A stretch of DNA of 64,000 bases from Botryococcus braunii (Eukaryota > Chlorophyta > Trebouxiophyceae), in NCBI GenBank assembly GCA_002005505.1, contig KV908672.1:2501-66500 (forward strand), in the 5' to 3' direction. Below, piece by piece: positions 10,430 through 30,701 of this stretch. Position 1 is the first letter of the stretch; every line of letters begins with the position of its first letter. The notes below the pieces were generated by a model. The model had not been told where the DNA came from, made no database searches, and was given only the letters and a program-made list of their open reading frames with translations. The position numbers and the translations under genes were made by a program.

Positions 10430-11514
10430 TGTGGATCTGCAAGATCCAGTTAAGGTTAATCTTAAATGTCACAGACGATTATACATGTGAATGTATCATC
10501 CAAATAACTGAACCGTTTAAACATCAACACCATGGATAGGTGTAACGTGGTTCAATGGTCAGTATGATCGCCTCTGATCTTACACAATGCAAACACGATG
10601 CAAATACAGATAAGAGGGTAATGTAATCAAACTGAATGAGGCAGTGGTTTGACAACAACATGTTTCAAAACACTATCAATTGACTTACATAGGTCGTACA
10701 CGACAACGAGCTAACTTACGATTACCTGCAAGATCCAGGTAAGGTTAATCTTAAATGTCACTGACGATTATACATATAAATGTATCATCCTGTGCATGTT
10801 AAACTTACCAGTATCTTGCAAGTGAAGCAATCTCACACCATTCTATGTATTACCGTCATGCTTATGAACTGACTTACCTAATAAGTGAACCGTTTAAACA
10901 TCAACACCATGGATAGGTGGAACGTGGTTGAATGGTCTGCAATTCAGCATGATTATATTCAGTTCAAATACCAATTCAGCACTTATGGTTGTGACGATAA
11001 CAGTCAACGACGAACAAGTGCCTTACCAGTCTGTTCGCCTCTGATCTTACACAATGCAAACACGATGCAAATACAGATAAGAGGGTAATGTGATCAGACT
11101 GAATGAGTCAGTGGTTTGACAACAGCATGTTTCAAAACACTATCAATTGACTGCTCGGGCCTTCGTTCTGTCGCTCCTAGTATTTGTCAAATCAGCGCGT
11201 GAAATTGCGCTGTTCTGCCCCTTTTTCCTGAATTCCTATCCGAATCCAGGTCCAGAGCCTTAAGAATTGGCCCTTGTCCTAATATGTATTTATCTCGTTA
11301 TTGATGATTAGGATAAATGCATGCCTTCTGACCACTACTGGTCCTTTCTCGCCATGTTTCTGAGTACCTTTATGCATTAATGCTTGTGGTCCAAAGACCA
11401 GTGGCTGCTTGTCAAAGAGTTTCCCTTGAGTTAACCCATGGATTAATTACACAGCTAATTTATTACGTGTAAGTTTGCCAAATTGGATTGACATGATAGG
11501 ACACAAACCCCACA
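10430..11514 (-). mobile_element. Solo LTR, 1,085 bp, with internal intron-bearing and spliced copies
   Basis: The element has TGTGG...CCACA ends and a perfect GTTTC duplication, and no internal coding region, so it is a solo LTR. On the minus strand: U3-like region (11514-11153), unspliced unit (11152 down to 10726), 42-bp GT...AG spacer (10725-10684), compact unit (10683-10437) and the end GATCCACA. The unspliced unit has two extra segments, 11026-10937 (90 bp, GTAAGG...TTGCAG) and 10877-10790 (88 bp, GTAAGT...CACAG). The compact unit lacks both exactly at the splice-type borders. The lengths match those in the 5.9-6.8 kb locus (92 and 83 bp) although the sequences differ. Confidence 0.85.
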
Positions 11515-11519
11515 GTTTC
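11515..11519. repeat. 5-bp target site duplication GTTTC (right)
   Basis: The second copy of GTTTC follows directly after CCACA, the end of the solo LTR, and completes the direct duplication expected from LTR-retrotransposon integration. Confidence 0.9.
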
Positions 11520-12617
11520 AACCCACCTGCCAGTCGCATTCTCCCCAATAGACGGGTACCTGGTGCGTCTGAATTTGTTCAGAGCATGCAACGCCTCATC
11601 AATGAGGCCAGGATGACCCATCGGGTGGCCACTGCGAGACAAGCGTAGTTTGCCAACACCAAACGAAGGGACGTTCCATTTGGTTTGGGGGACTGGGTCC
11701 TCCTCTAGAGATCTCCTCAAAGAACCTTCGTTTCAAGGTGGGCCCGCCGAAGCTCCTCCCGCGTTGGGCAGGGCCGTTGCAAGTCCTGAAGTGTGTGGGT
11801 ACCCAAGCTTATGAGCTTGACCTCCCAGCACGATGCATCATGAATCCATCGATGGAGGATTCATGATGTCTTTCATGTCTCCAACTTGGAACGCTACCGT
11901 CGGGATGGTTCGATGCAACCCCCACCACCTGCAGAGGTGCTGGAGGGGGTGGATGAGTACGAGGTGGAAGCCTTAATGGACCACTGTCGTGCCAATTCAC
12001 GTCGCCGTCCCAAGTATGAGTACCTTGTCCGCTGGAAGGGTTACTCGTCAGAGCATGACACCCGGGAAGAGGAACAGAATTTGGCAAATGCTCCCAATGT
12101 TGTAAAGGGATACTGGGACAAACTCAACGCACGGGCACCACGAGGCGGAGCACGCCGTCGTGGACAGGTTGACTAGGGGAAACACAGCAGCACGAGCCTG
12201 TCAAGCTGCGTCACCAGGGGTCGTGGTTTACCCATCCGTTCGCGTGATCACAGAACGTCCCCTGACTTGGTGGCTAAGTGTCGTCCAGCCCAAGCCCCTA
12301 CTGTCCGCCCTGAAGTTAGCAACTTCACTGCTTCTTCGTGGGAACTCGTACACGTGGAGTGTGCGTCTGCTCACGCCGACGACTGCCCTTTGGGCCCCGT
12401 CACTGGGGGATTCTGGTCTAGGCGTACCATAGAGATACCTCGAGCAAGTGTACATCCAGGCTTGCAGTTGCGGCCGCGGTTTGGTGTCTGGAGGAGACTC
12501 ACCGGCTCAATGTATAATGTATAGAAGTGTAGCAGTGACCTTCTATATGCCTCTGCCTGTGATTGTGGCTTGCTTCGGCAGGCCTCCCGGGAGCTCGGTC
12601 ACCTAGGAGGGGGATCA

Positions 12618-13016
12618 TGTAGCGCGCCGGTAGGCAGACAGTGCCGGGGCTCGGCCCCGCACGTGCCGGCCGGCACATTGGTACTGGGTGTAGCCTTCGT
12701 GGGCTCGCACTATTTATGGTATGTTGCTCGGACCATACTGGCACTTTCGTCGGTGCACGACCATCCTGTCTAAGAATATTACATTTTGGGCCGGCGCTTG
12801 GTGCTGATAACGGTAAGGTCATCGGTTCGTGACCGATATGGGCCACCAAAATGTACTAATCTTGGACAGGATGGTCGTGCACAGACGAAAGTGCTAGTAT
12901 GGTCCGAGCACTATACAATATATAGTGCCAGCCTACGAGGTTACACCCAGTACCAATGTACCGCCCGGCACGTGCGGGGCCGAGGCCCGGCACCGTCTGC
13001 CTACCGGCGTGCTACA
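12618..13016. repeat. Long inverted repeat of LTR-like arms (~180 bp each)
   Basis: The left arm begins TGTAGC at 12618, just after a purine-rich tract (aggagggggatca) as expected of a Gypsy 3' LTR start. The right arm ends GCTACA at 13016 and is its reverse complement with scattered mismatches. The arms run to about 12795 and 12842 with a loop of about 45 bp. This looks like two LTR starts facing each other downstream of the chromodomain. It could also be a foldback element. The two TG...CA ends make the whole 399 bp look like one unit. Confidence 0.75.
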
Positions 13017-13171
13017 CGCTTCCAGACACGTCTGCTCTGGGGTTGGAGGCTCGATGGTTACAGGGGCACAGTCATGTGGGCTGCTTGCCGCGTCACCAAC
13101 ATCTGGATCCGTGCTTGAAATCGGTGCATGTCTGAACATTTCCAAGGCCTCCAAGGATCCTCTGAGCATTT

Positions 13172-13510
13172 TCACTCCTCCAAGGCGTACGCTTGTAACG
13201 CCAGTGCGAACGGCGTACATGGAACGACAAGGGGGTAGGCAGAGAGTGCGAAAAGTAGAGGGCAGCGTGGGTCAACATCTTCTGCCCCCGTGGCCATAGT
13301 GGCAGACCCAAAGTCATCAAGACATGTGGTCCAATACTTGCGTGCAGCATAGCCAGACGTTTCTCCCTGTAATGCGATATGTTTGAGTGATACTCGGACA
13401 CTTCCAACGGGAATACCATTATGGTCAATGGTAATGAAAGCATTCTGGACATTCAAGCTGACAACAGCAAGGTTACTGGATATTGCATTCGTTTTCTTGT
13501 CCACTTGCAC
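13172..13510 (-). CDS. Unidentified open frame, 112 codons
   Basis: The minus-strand frame has ordinary protein-like composition, including SLNVQNAFITIDHNG and ETSGYAARKYWTTCLDDFG. I do not recognise the family. Two other unassigned minus-strand frames follow the same orientation (14844-15185 and 15534-16034), so a spliced minus-strand gene or decayed element over 13.1-16.0 kb is possible but not shown. Confidence 0.2.
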   Translation of the reverse strand: MQVDKKTNAISSNLAVVSLNVQNAFITIDHNGIPVGSVRVSLKHIALQGETSGYAARKYWTTCLDDFGSATMATGAEDVDPRCPLLFALSAYPLVVPCTPFALALQAYALEE

Positions 13511-13519
13511 CTGGTTTTA

Positions 13520-16500
13520 TTGTAACATTAAACGGTGCTGCGAGGTGCAGGGGATCGCTACCAAGGTGCCTACACGCATGCTTGACCCTTTGTGGCTCAG
13601 AGTTATACAACTGCGAAGTGAGGGCACTTGTGTAAATGGCACTTCGGTCTACTGCACGCACCTGTGGCTGGGAGAGAAGTGCCCTCACTTCGCACTTCGT
13701 TGACTCTTCGTCACAGATGTGCCGTAGTCGAGGAGGGGTTGTGTAAGAATAGTCTTTGTCATAGTGTGCAAACAGTGACAGCTGGCCCGCACCTGTGGGG
13801 TCCGAAACAAGTGGTCGTTTTATATCACCATTTTCAATTCTGCTTAATACAAAGTGAGGAATACTGCATCAGGAAAAAGGGGGCAACAAATACGAGCCAT
13901 AGGCCATGCCCACTCGAAATTCTGTGACTCTATAACACAAAAAGCCTTCTCAGGTTCCCAGAGATGGAGAGGAATTGAGGCCCACAGCAGTTGCAGAAAG
14001 GGGCCCTGATAACGGTCCTCAATAGCCTCCTGCAGTGCGGGCTGGCACACTCAAGACCTTTAACGGAGCGGCGGATAAGTCTACTCTCAGCACTGAGCCC
14101 TGGCACCCAAAAGAACAAAATAGCAGGGAACCCTCTTACGCAAAGAGGCCTGGGAAAGCGGCCATCTGCCTGACTATTGAATATCAAACGCATTTAGGAA
14201 AGTAGCAAACTTGATTTTCAGACCCCTTCCGGCAAAGGCCATATGGCCATGCATGGGAGCACAGATTGTCGGACAGATTCATGGGCAGAGCCTCCTGCGG
14301 GAACCGTTCCATACGTGCTTGCGCAGTGCAGGCAAAGCCCCATGCCCGGCCCACGATGGGCTTTGGGCACTTCCAAGGCAATTAAAAAGTGACACAGCCG
14401 CATGCGCTGCTGGACAGGCAGTTCCTTAGCTCGACGGCCTTCGGCTGTGGGTGGCCAGGGACCAGCAGATGGTCAAGAGAGGCTGATAATGATGCAGCAT
14501 GTAAAGCCCTATATCGTCGGGCTCGGGCCCATGCGAACTTGCGTGTCCCGCATACAACATAATGTGCCCAAGCCCGGTAGGAGCAGCAGGGTCTTACAGC
14601 ATACCAAATCTTATAACAGGTCTGAAAGGACCTCGAAAGCCAGTGTGAAAATCGTGAAACGTTTGAAAAACCCAACACAAGGAAGATATAACTTCAGAGC
14701 CCAAAAGGCAGGCAACGATATCACCCCGCCCAGAGAAGAGCTTAACGCTTAAACCAGCACCGTTTCTATGCCTTCATCGAAAAGTCGGCGAAGGCTAAGG
14801 AGCAACGAAGGCAAAGGCCTTGATGACAACGACCCTTCCATTATTATGTAATGTACACTGTAGTGCGGCAGCCTAGAAGGTGTCGGTTCAGAACCACATC
14901 GATTCTCGTAAACATGGGTTTCTGCAGTTGTATATCATACATGAGGGACAAGCCCTCTACATCTGTTGCAACTACTGACAATTTTGAACCCTGTCCTCTA
15001 TCTATATGTACCGAGGGAAATGTGAATGGGTTGGGGAGGCTGCCTGACACCCATGCAATGACAGAATTGGGAACTAACACATATACCAATGCTACCTGCT
15101 CTTTAGTATCTCTACTTCTCGTGAATCGAGCGCGACGTCGTGGTCGTCCAAGTATGATTAATCCACACGTGGCAAAGTCTAGCAAAAATTCTGTACCCCT
15201 TGATGATGAAAAGAATTCTACTCAGAAGGTTAAAGCGAAGGGCATGCCCCAAGAAACTGAACACCCAGTAATTGCATTAAAAGACAATTTCCTGAACACT
15301 GCTCTGGAACTAATAGCTAAGTGTGCTGCAGCACCATGCAGTCTCAACGAGGATTATACATCTTGCTCGATGTATCCTCCGGAGAGAGTGCCTTCTCGTT
15401 TTACCCTTTACCATGCCCATTTGCACGAACTGTATATCGAATGTTGAATCTCACAAGACACGTCCCTCATATACCATAGACCATTCTAAAGCTCTCTGTC
15501 TTCGGATTCTTTTCCAGAAAGTTTTTGAGGTCCTTAAGAGTGAAGGGGGACCCACCACGCTTGGCCAGCGAACAAAGGAGACATGCGTGCACGGCTTACC
15601 ACTCTCATCTGATCGAAGAGGGGAAAGGTGTGCATCCAGCTTGACTGACGGGACAGCACCAACAATGCAGGTGCTCCCCACCTTTTCTTCTTCCCTGAAA
15701 GCGAGAAGAGTTTAAGGCGGCGACAGGCACAGGGCAAATTCGTGTTTGTCCCTTGCACGACTGCAAAGAAGAAAAACTTTGCAGGAAGAAGAACGTGATC
15801 TACAACATGTGTCCCCATTAAACCACACTTTAGAAGAAAACTCGAGGCTGATTTCCCTATATGCAATACAATTGGCCACAGGACACCGGGAGGGAGCGGA
15901 CTTTCACAAGATCTCTCAAAGTGATACAGCAAATTTGTAAAGGATGTCTCATTCATAAACTCGGAGCGGTTTGCTTGGCTCAAATCCTTTCCCCGTAAAG
16001 CTCTTGTACAATCTAAGCACAGTCTATAGTGCAAGTGTTAGCCTAAACTATGCATGACGTATGGATCAAATGCACGATTTCGAGAAAGAATGCTTGGAGC
16101 CCTCCCAATTGCACCACCCCCGGGGTTGCTGATCAGCCAGGTCATTACCAACGAAAATCAAACTCATACTCTTTAAGTATGATGTGTAAGCAAGGCTCCC
16201 TGTGTAATACCTCTTAAACTGCTGTTTCAAATGAAAGAGACGGTAAGAGCTTGACTCCTCATGCCTTTGTGTTCATGTCTACCTGTCCGTACATGTCAAG
16301 GCAGCACAGTGGCACACGTGCCCACCACAAGCAAAGATGTCCGGCACCATGCCACCACAGTTGCAAATGCATTGCAACCAAGCATGCAAGCTGACCAGCG
16401 TTACAAGCACAGCGAGTAAAAAACGCTTTGCATTGTACCGGTAGCAATACTTCTGCCCTGCCTTGCACTACCTCCAATCAACCCCAGCTCTCGCCGCTAG

Positions 16501-17600
16501 CTTCAAGCCCTAGCAAGCATCCCTCCGATCGGCGTGGATGTGATCAGCCATTTTGATTTTCCCGGTCCCAATAATGTTCCTCCTTCCATGGGAGGATTAA
16601 TAACCCGTAGCTAACTTCAAACCATCCGGATACCTTAGCGACCTTGCTTCTTTCGCCTGCCCAAGACAATGAAGAACTTTGCAAAAGAATGACCTCCTCC
16701 CTGGGCTCTGAGGGTACTCCGACCCCACGGCATCAAAGCATGTGTTGTGGGGTCCAACTTTAAAGATCTCCTGTTGTCCACCACTGAGGTGCACGCAGGC
16801 CATAGATGGGAAGTTCACATTGAGGAGCCTACCAGCTACACAGGTAAAGTCTGCTTCCCTGGCAACATGTGTTCTAAACCCCCGCTGTTAGACACATGCT
16901 TGACCAGCAATTATGGGTCAAGCCCCCGACAAGACGGGCAGAAGCCTTGCTGATGTCATATGATAAAGCTTGTTCGCTGGACTGTCCTTTGTAGAACAAG
17001 CCCCTCCAATCAGCCATATGTCCCAGGTCATTTGCCCTTGTAGGCTTCCGATAACGGAGGCCAACAACCCAACATTTCAGGATAGCCCCATGCAGAAGCG
17101 TCTCACAAGGTCCTCTCCTGCTACCCTGGACAAACAACCCTAAGCAATTGAAACTTTGAATGACCCATAATTACAGCATACCAAGCCCAAGCCCATTTGT
17201 GCTCTTTCCCTGAAAGCCGCAAGGTCACGCGCCCCATGTGCTTGCGACCTCCTGGTGGCAGGATGCCCTGCCGTTGAATTAGTAAAAATTTCCTGGCAGA
17301 TCCTGAACTTAAATTCTCACTGCTGCGCACACGTTCAGAGCCACTTCGTGTGCAAAATCTGCATTTTCTGGCTCGGAACTGTCCGGAACCGCAAATGAAA
17401 GTGGGTTTCCAGAAGTTCATGGCTCAAAGTCATGTGTGGCGAACTAGCTCAGATCATCAGCAGAGATCGCGCATGCTATGAACTCCACAAAAGCAAGTGC
17501 AAATCCCCCTGCTTTGGGGTACCGCCTACTTCGGTTCCCTGTCTTACACGATCTAAGTCTGCCTGTGATGCAAACACGTGCAGCTAAGTGTTACAGAGCC
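13520..17600. other. Unassigned DNA downstream of the starch synthase gene
   Basis: A short inverted match (actctgaagtgagggcac near 13607 and gtgccctcacttcgcac near 13679) is visible. No coding frame here carries a domain I recognise. The part near 17600 would include the 3' flank of the starch synthase gene on the minus strand; no clear poly(A) signal was picked out. Confidence 0.35.
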
Positions 17601-17622
17601 AAGTGTTAGACAGACCGCATCT

Positions 17623-26917
<9,295 letters not shown>

Positions 26918-27719
26918 CTACAAGCAGCACTGAGTCTCAGAACACCAGATGATAAGCAAACTTAAGACAGACAAGAATTCCCTAGAGAGGCCCAACTCTT
27001 GCAGTGCAACCAACAAACCTTGCAATCTGCATTGTACTACACCAGCAGACTAAATAGCTCTTTCGCATCTTACAGAATCCGACAAACTTTGCAAAAACCG
27101 ATCGTCATAGCCGATAGCATTTCAAACAGTTGAGTCCTCTGCTGAAGGAGAATCTCCACACCATACAACATTACAAAAACGTCCTCCCTTATTTTAGAAA
27201 GAGTAATTCTAGATGGAAGATGGCCATGAATTGCAAAACAGTGCCACACTGCAGCAACGGATTGTTCCCAGGTGTGCACGCCCACAAAAACAAGAAATGT
27301 GGTTGTGCAACCACAAGGGCAGGATTGGAACCAAAGGTTTTCCAATCACATGTAAATTGAATTTATTAATGTGCTTTACAAACTCCAAGATGAACGGTAG
27401 GTTTCCATCAAGCTGATAACAACTGGGCAAGGAAAAAACAAACCAACTAGCAAGAGAAGGCCATTCAAGCCCTTTTTGAACCGCAAATTTGAAAACATCG
27501 ACATTATACCATCAATAAGATTAATTGCCTTCATCTTCAAATCACCAGTCCTACATCCTGAAGCGGATCTGACGCCGTATGCTTTGGAGACTTGCTGTAC
27601 TCCCGACGTACCCCATCGAACTACCAACGTTTGAAAGCACGTATAGGATCAAACATCAAGAAAAATAGTAAGAATCTTAACCCCCGCAAAAGGGCGATAT
27701 ACGCCAGAAGCTACCCGAT

Positions 27720-27953
27720 GTAGGTCTGCATGGTTGCCCAACTGACAAGATGTCGCACCTGAGCACGGCTAAAGCTGCAAAGAGGCCTGCAAACCGCCCA
27801 TTGAGAAGCAGTGGTTGGCAGGTGCGCCTGCCTCATCCGCTCGAAGTCCCCCAACGTTCTTGCGCTATGCGATATCTGGATGCCAGGCACCCCGTGCCAA
27901 CTCCGTCGACCGCAATCAGGAAAACTAGGCAGCGTCTGCAGGATAGCTTCCAA
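27720..27953 (-). CDS. Candidate first exon / plastid transit peptide of the starch synthase gene
   Basis: A minus-strand frame starts with Met at 27953 (MEAILQTLPSFPDCGRRSW) and is rich in Ser, Arg, Thr and Ala with few acidic residues, as chloroplast transit peptides are. It lies about 0.8 kb upstream of the first certain exon (26917) on the same strand, and a GT follows near its end. The link is inferred from position and composition only; no junction is shown. Confidence 0.3.
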
Positions 27954-28487
27954 AAGCTTTGTCTGCGACTATCGGACGAATTTTCAGGGTAGACGTCGAC
28001 AACTCGCTTTGAAGCGAAAGGAGGACCAGTGAGGCGCTAGAAGTGACGTACGGGCACTTTAGGGCAAAAGATTGCCTACCGATTTACACGTGTGAGATTG
28101 TATCTCCACCTTCGATATCTTGCGATACTCTGGGCCAATGTCCATCAATCTTGCCCTGCGTGAACTTGCAAAATACTTACTTCATAAACAGGACCCCGCG
28201 AAATCCTTTGCAATTCAGCCGCTCCTAGACTATACTCTTTCTTTGCATGTTTCTCATTGAACCCTAAGCTGAAATCACGAAAGCTGACAGACACCCTTAT
28301 GGGTTTTGGCCAGATCATTAAAAATTTAGAAAAATGTCTACTTGAGAGATTCAGGCATCATAACGCTGGCCAGCTCATCAGTACTCATCATGGGGAGTGC
28401 ACACACGGTGTTGAAGCACCCGTTCCGTGCGTGCACTCCGGTTGTGTCCCGCGCGCGTGCCATGTGTGTGCCCCGCGCGCGCGCGCG

Positions 28488-28552
<65 letters not shown>
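28488..28552. repeat. (GT)n microsatellite
   Basis: About 60 bp of GT preceded by a short CG run (cgcgcgcgcgcg) near 28475. It lies in the space between the two divergent genes. Confidence 0.95.
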
Positions 28553-28555
<3 letters not shown>

Positions 28556-29179
28556 TGTCCCGTTGCGCTCGTGCCATGTGTTTGTTCTATCACTGACAGG
28601 GACTTCAAACAAGCTTTCTTTGGGCCTCGCCAGTTGCATTTTTGGAGTTTCCCTCATGGTGACAAGCCCCCCCCCCCCCCCCCCTTCCAAGGGCTCCCTC
28701 TCCACGTGTATCTTCACATCAGTGTTCAAAAGCTCGGATCACTAACAAAGCTTACCACTCCTTGTATCGCTTGCGTTAGCGACTTGAGCACTGACACAGG
28801 TACTGTAATTGTCAACGTCATCACTGTTCGTGGTTTTTAGGGGTCATCCTCGTCATCTGTATATCATCATTGTCGTAGCTGTCGCCATAAGCACGACCCT
28901 CATTATCGCCTTCTTCCTGTTCGTCCTTCTCATCCTCCTCCTCCTTTCTCCCCCTTTTCTTCCTCTTCTTGCTCATCACATACTCATATTATGGTTTTCA
29001 TGTCATTGCTAGGGCATTTTCCCTGACAATAACAGCTACCACGACTCCCACTTGTCTCGTGCAGGTGTTCCATCCTACCAACCTGGAGCAAGCAACCACA
29101 ACAGAGAAGTTGCGACTTAAATAGCCAGTCCCCCCCCCCCCCCCCGGGCCCCCCACCCCCTTCTTACAATTTACACATG

Positions 29180-29268
29180 CAGTATGTCTGTCGTTGGCTC
29201 CAGGCTTCCGCGTACCAGCATTTAGGCTACATGGTTCGCGGTTGGGATATGCTTCACTTCTTATTTTA
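29180..29268 (-). repeat. Dispersed short repeat, copy 1
   Basis: The minus strand reads gaagcatatcccaaccgcga and later ctggtacgcgg. It matches 31325-31425 and 37485-37565. The family and mechanism are unknown; a short non-autonomous element or SINE tail is likely. Confidence 0.6.
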
Positions 29269-30701
29269 TTCAGGATATGCTTTGCAAAAATACGAGCACC
29301 TTCTATCGAGGATGAATCCCAGAATAGAAGCACCTTTGCGTTGGAAAGGTAGGCCAGAATTCCGGTACAATAAATGACTGAAGACCGGCTTGGGTAGCGT
29401 TAAGTTGGGCTTTACTTGGGTTCAATACTGTCCAGAAGTTTGCCGGACTGTCCACCCACGGGTGACCCACCTCGAATTCGGCGTTGAGTCTGCCTTGAGA
29501 GGCGCATGTTGAAGCACATCGGTGAATTTGCAGCCGATGATGCTTCTAGCCAATCAAGTAGCGCATGTTGGTCACGTGAACGCCTTACCCTGAAAGTGGC
29601 ACATGGAGGATATTGTGGACGTATCTCCAGGCGCCGCTCATTGGCCCATTTATAGTCATCGTCTCCAACACCCGTTGTCCCGCGGTCCAGCTGCTGAGGT
29701 TTCTACCCTTACATCGCGGATGGTTTGCAAAATTTTGCCTTTGTAAACAATAATTGTGGGGAATCCTTTCATCGCCGCGGGAAATGATTGGGAGCTGAGG
29801 TGAACGTCGTTGGGTTGGGCAGGCGCTCAGTCGTGGCCGTTGTATGCGCAATTGCCTCGAAGGATGAGAGGGATCGGCATCTGGCAACGTACAACTCCAG
29901 TTAACTTGGAGCTCTCGTTGGGGGTCCCACCTTGTAGGAATGCTTGCGTGCCGCCCGTGCGTGTGGTTGCGGCGGTTACTCAGGAATATTTGTCCTTGAG
30001 AACGTGCCGCGCTCAGGTGGGAGTCAAGTGGCATCATTTATTGAGGCAGACCTGGGATGGGGATTTCTGGGTGGTATGCCTGCATATAAGTTAAATCCAC
30101 GGGTGACGTTACAAATACCCGACCGTCTATCTCGTGATCCCACGGCTTGATTGTGCCTCGCATGAGAAGAGCCCATCTGAAGTGGAACATGCATGCAGCT
30201 CCAGTCTATCATATGGCTTACTTCGCAAGTTCAAAGGGTTAGGACAAATAACAGCACCCTAATTTCTGTTCCGAGAATGCGCGAAAGCCAGTTGGCCAGA
30301 CGACCACGACATGTTTCGGAAGGAAACTTCAATTCCATACAATTCTTCTATTTCCCCCTCCAATGCTGTGATCTAAAAGAAGGGGCTCTTGTCAAGCTTT
30401 ACCTTGTCATGAAAGCATGTGCTATGACAATTGTGGATGGTTAGTTTTTAGGACAGGTGAACTGACTCAATTGCTTTCTGTGCAGTGCCGAAGGGTTTTG
30501 TCTAGGTGCATGTCCCCTGCTGCCACGACTAAAAGGGTTTTGTTTCGACTCGTTGGGTGGGAAGTACATGCCAGACTCTCGCCACACTCTGCATCATTTT
30601 TCCTCGGTCTAAACCATTATATAGTAGCATCTGATGCTTTTTAGGGAACCACATTGGGTAAAGCATGCAAAAAAGTCGAGACTGCCTGTGTGACATTACA
30701 G

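Larger units (their letters stand above)
9642..12176 (+). pseudogene. Gypsy/Ty3 pol remnant: integrase plus chromodomain, split by a solo LTR
   Basis: 9700-9950 encodes the HHCC zinc-binding domain of integrase, with LHDSPYAGHQG and later CHLCQ. After a frameshift near 9970 come MDFITQLP with the first catalytic Asp, VVVSDRGKLF with the second, and AYHPQTDG followed in another frame by the SER box with the Glu. A stop lies near 10336. The frame is interrupted at 10430 by a 1,085-bp LTR and resumes at 11520. 11886-12176 is a C-terminal chromodomain containing YLVRWKGYSSEHDTREEE. The Trp expected in the DTW-E-E part of the aromatic cage is Arg here. Several stops and frameshifts show that it cannot make a working protein. 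Confidence 0.9.
28020..30500. other. Gap between two divergent plastid-protein genes
   Basis: It contains a (GT)n tract at 28488-28552, a C run near 28670-28684, another C run near 29131-29147, and one copy of a dispersed repeat (29180-29268). It should include the promoters of the minus-strand starch synthase and the plus-strand carotene hydroxylase, but I could not place TATA boxes with confidence. Confidence 0.4.
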
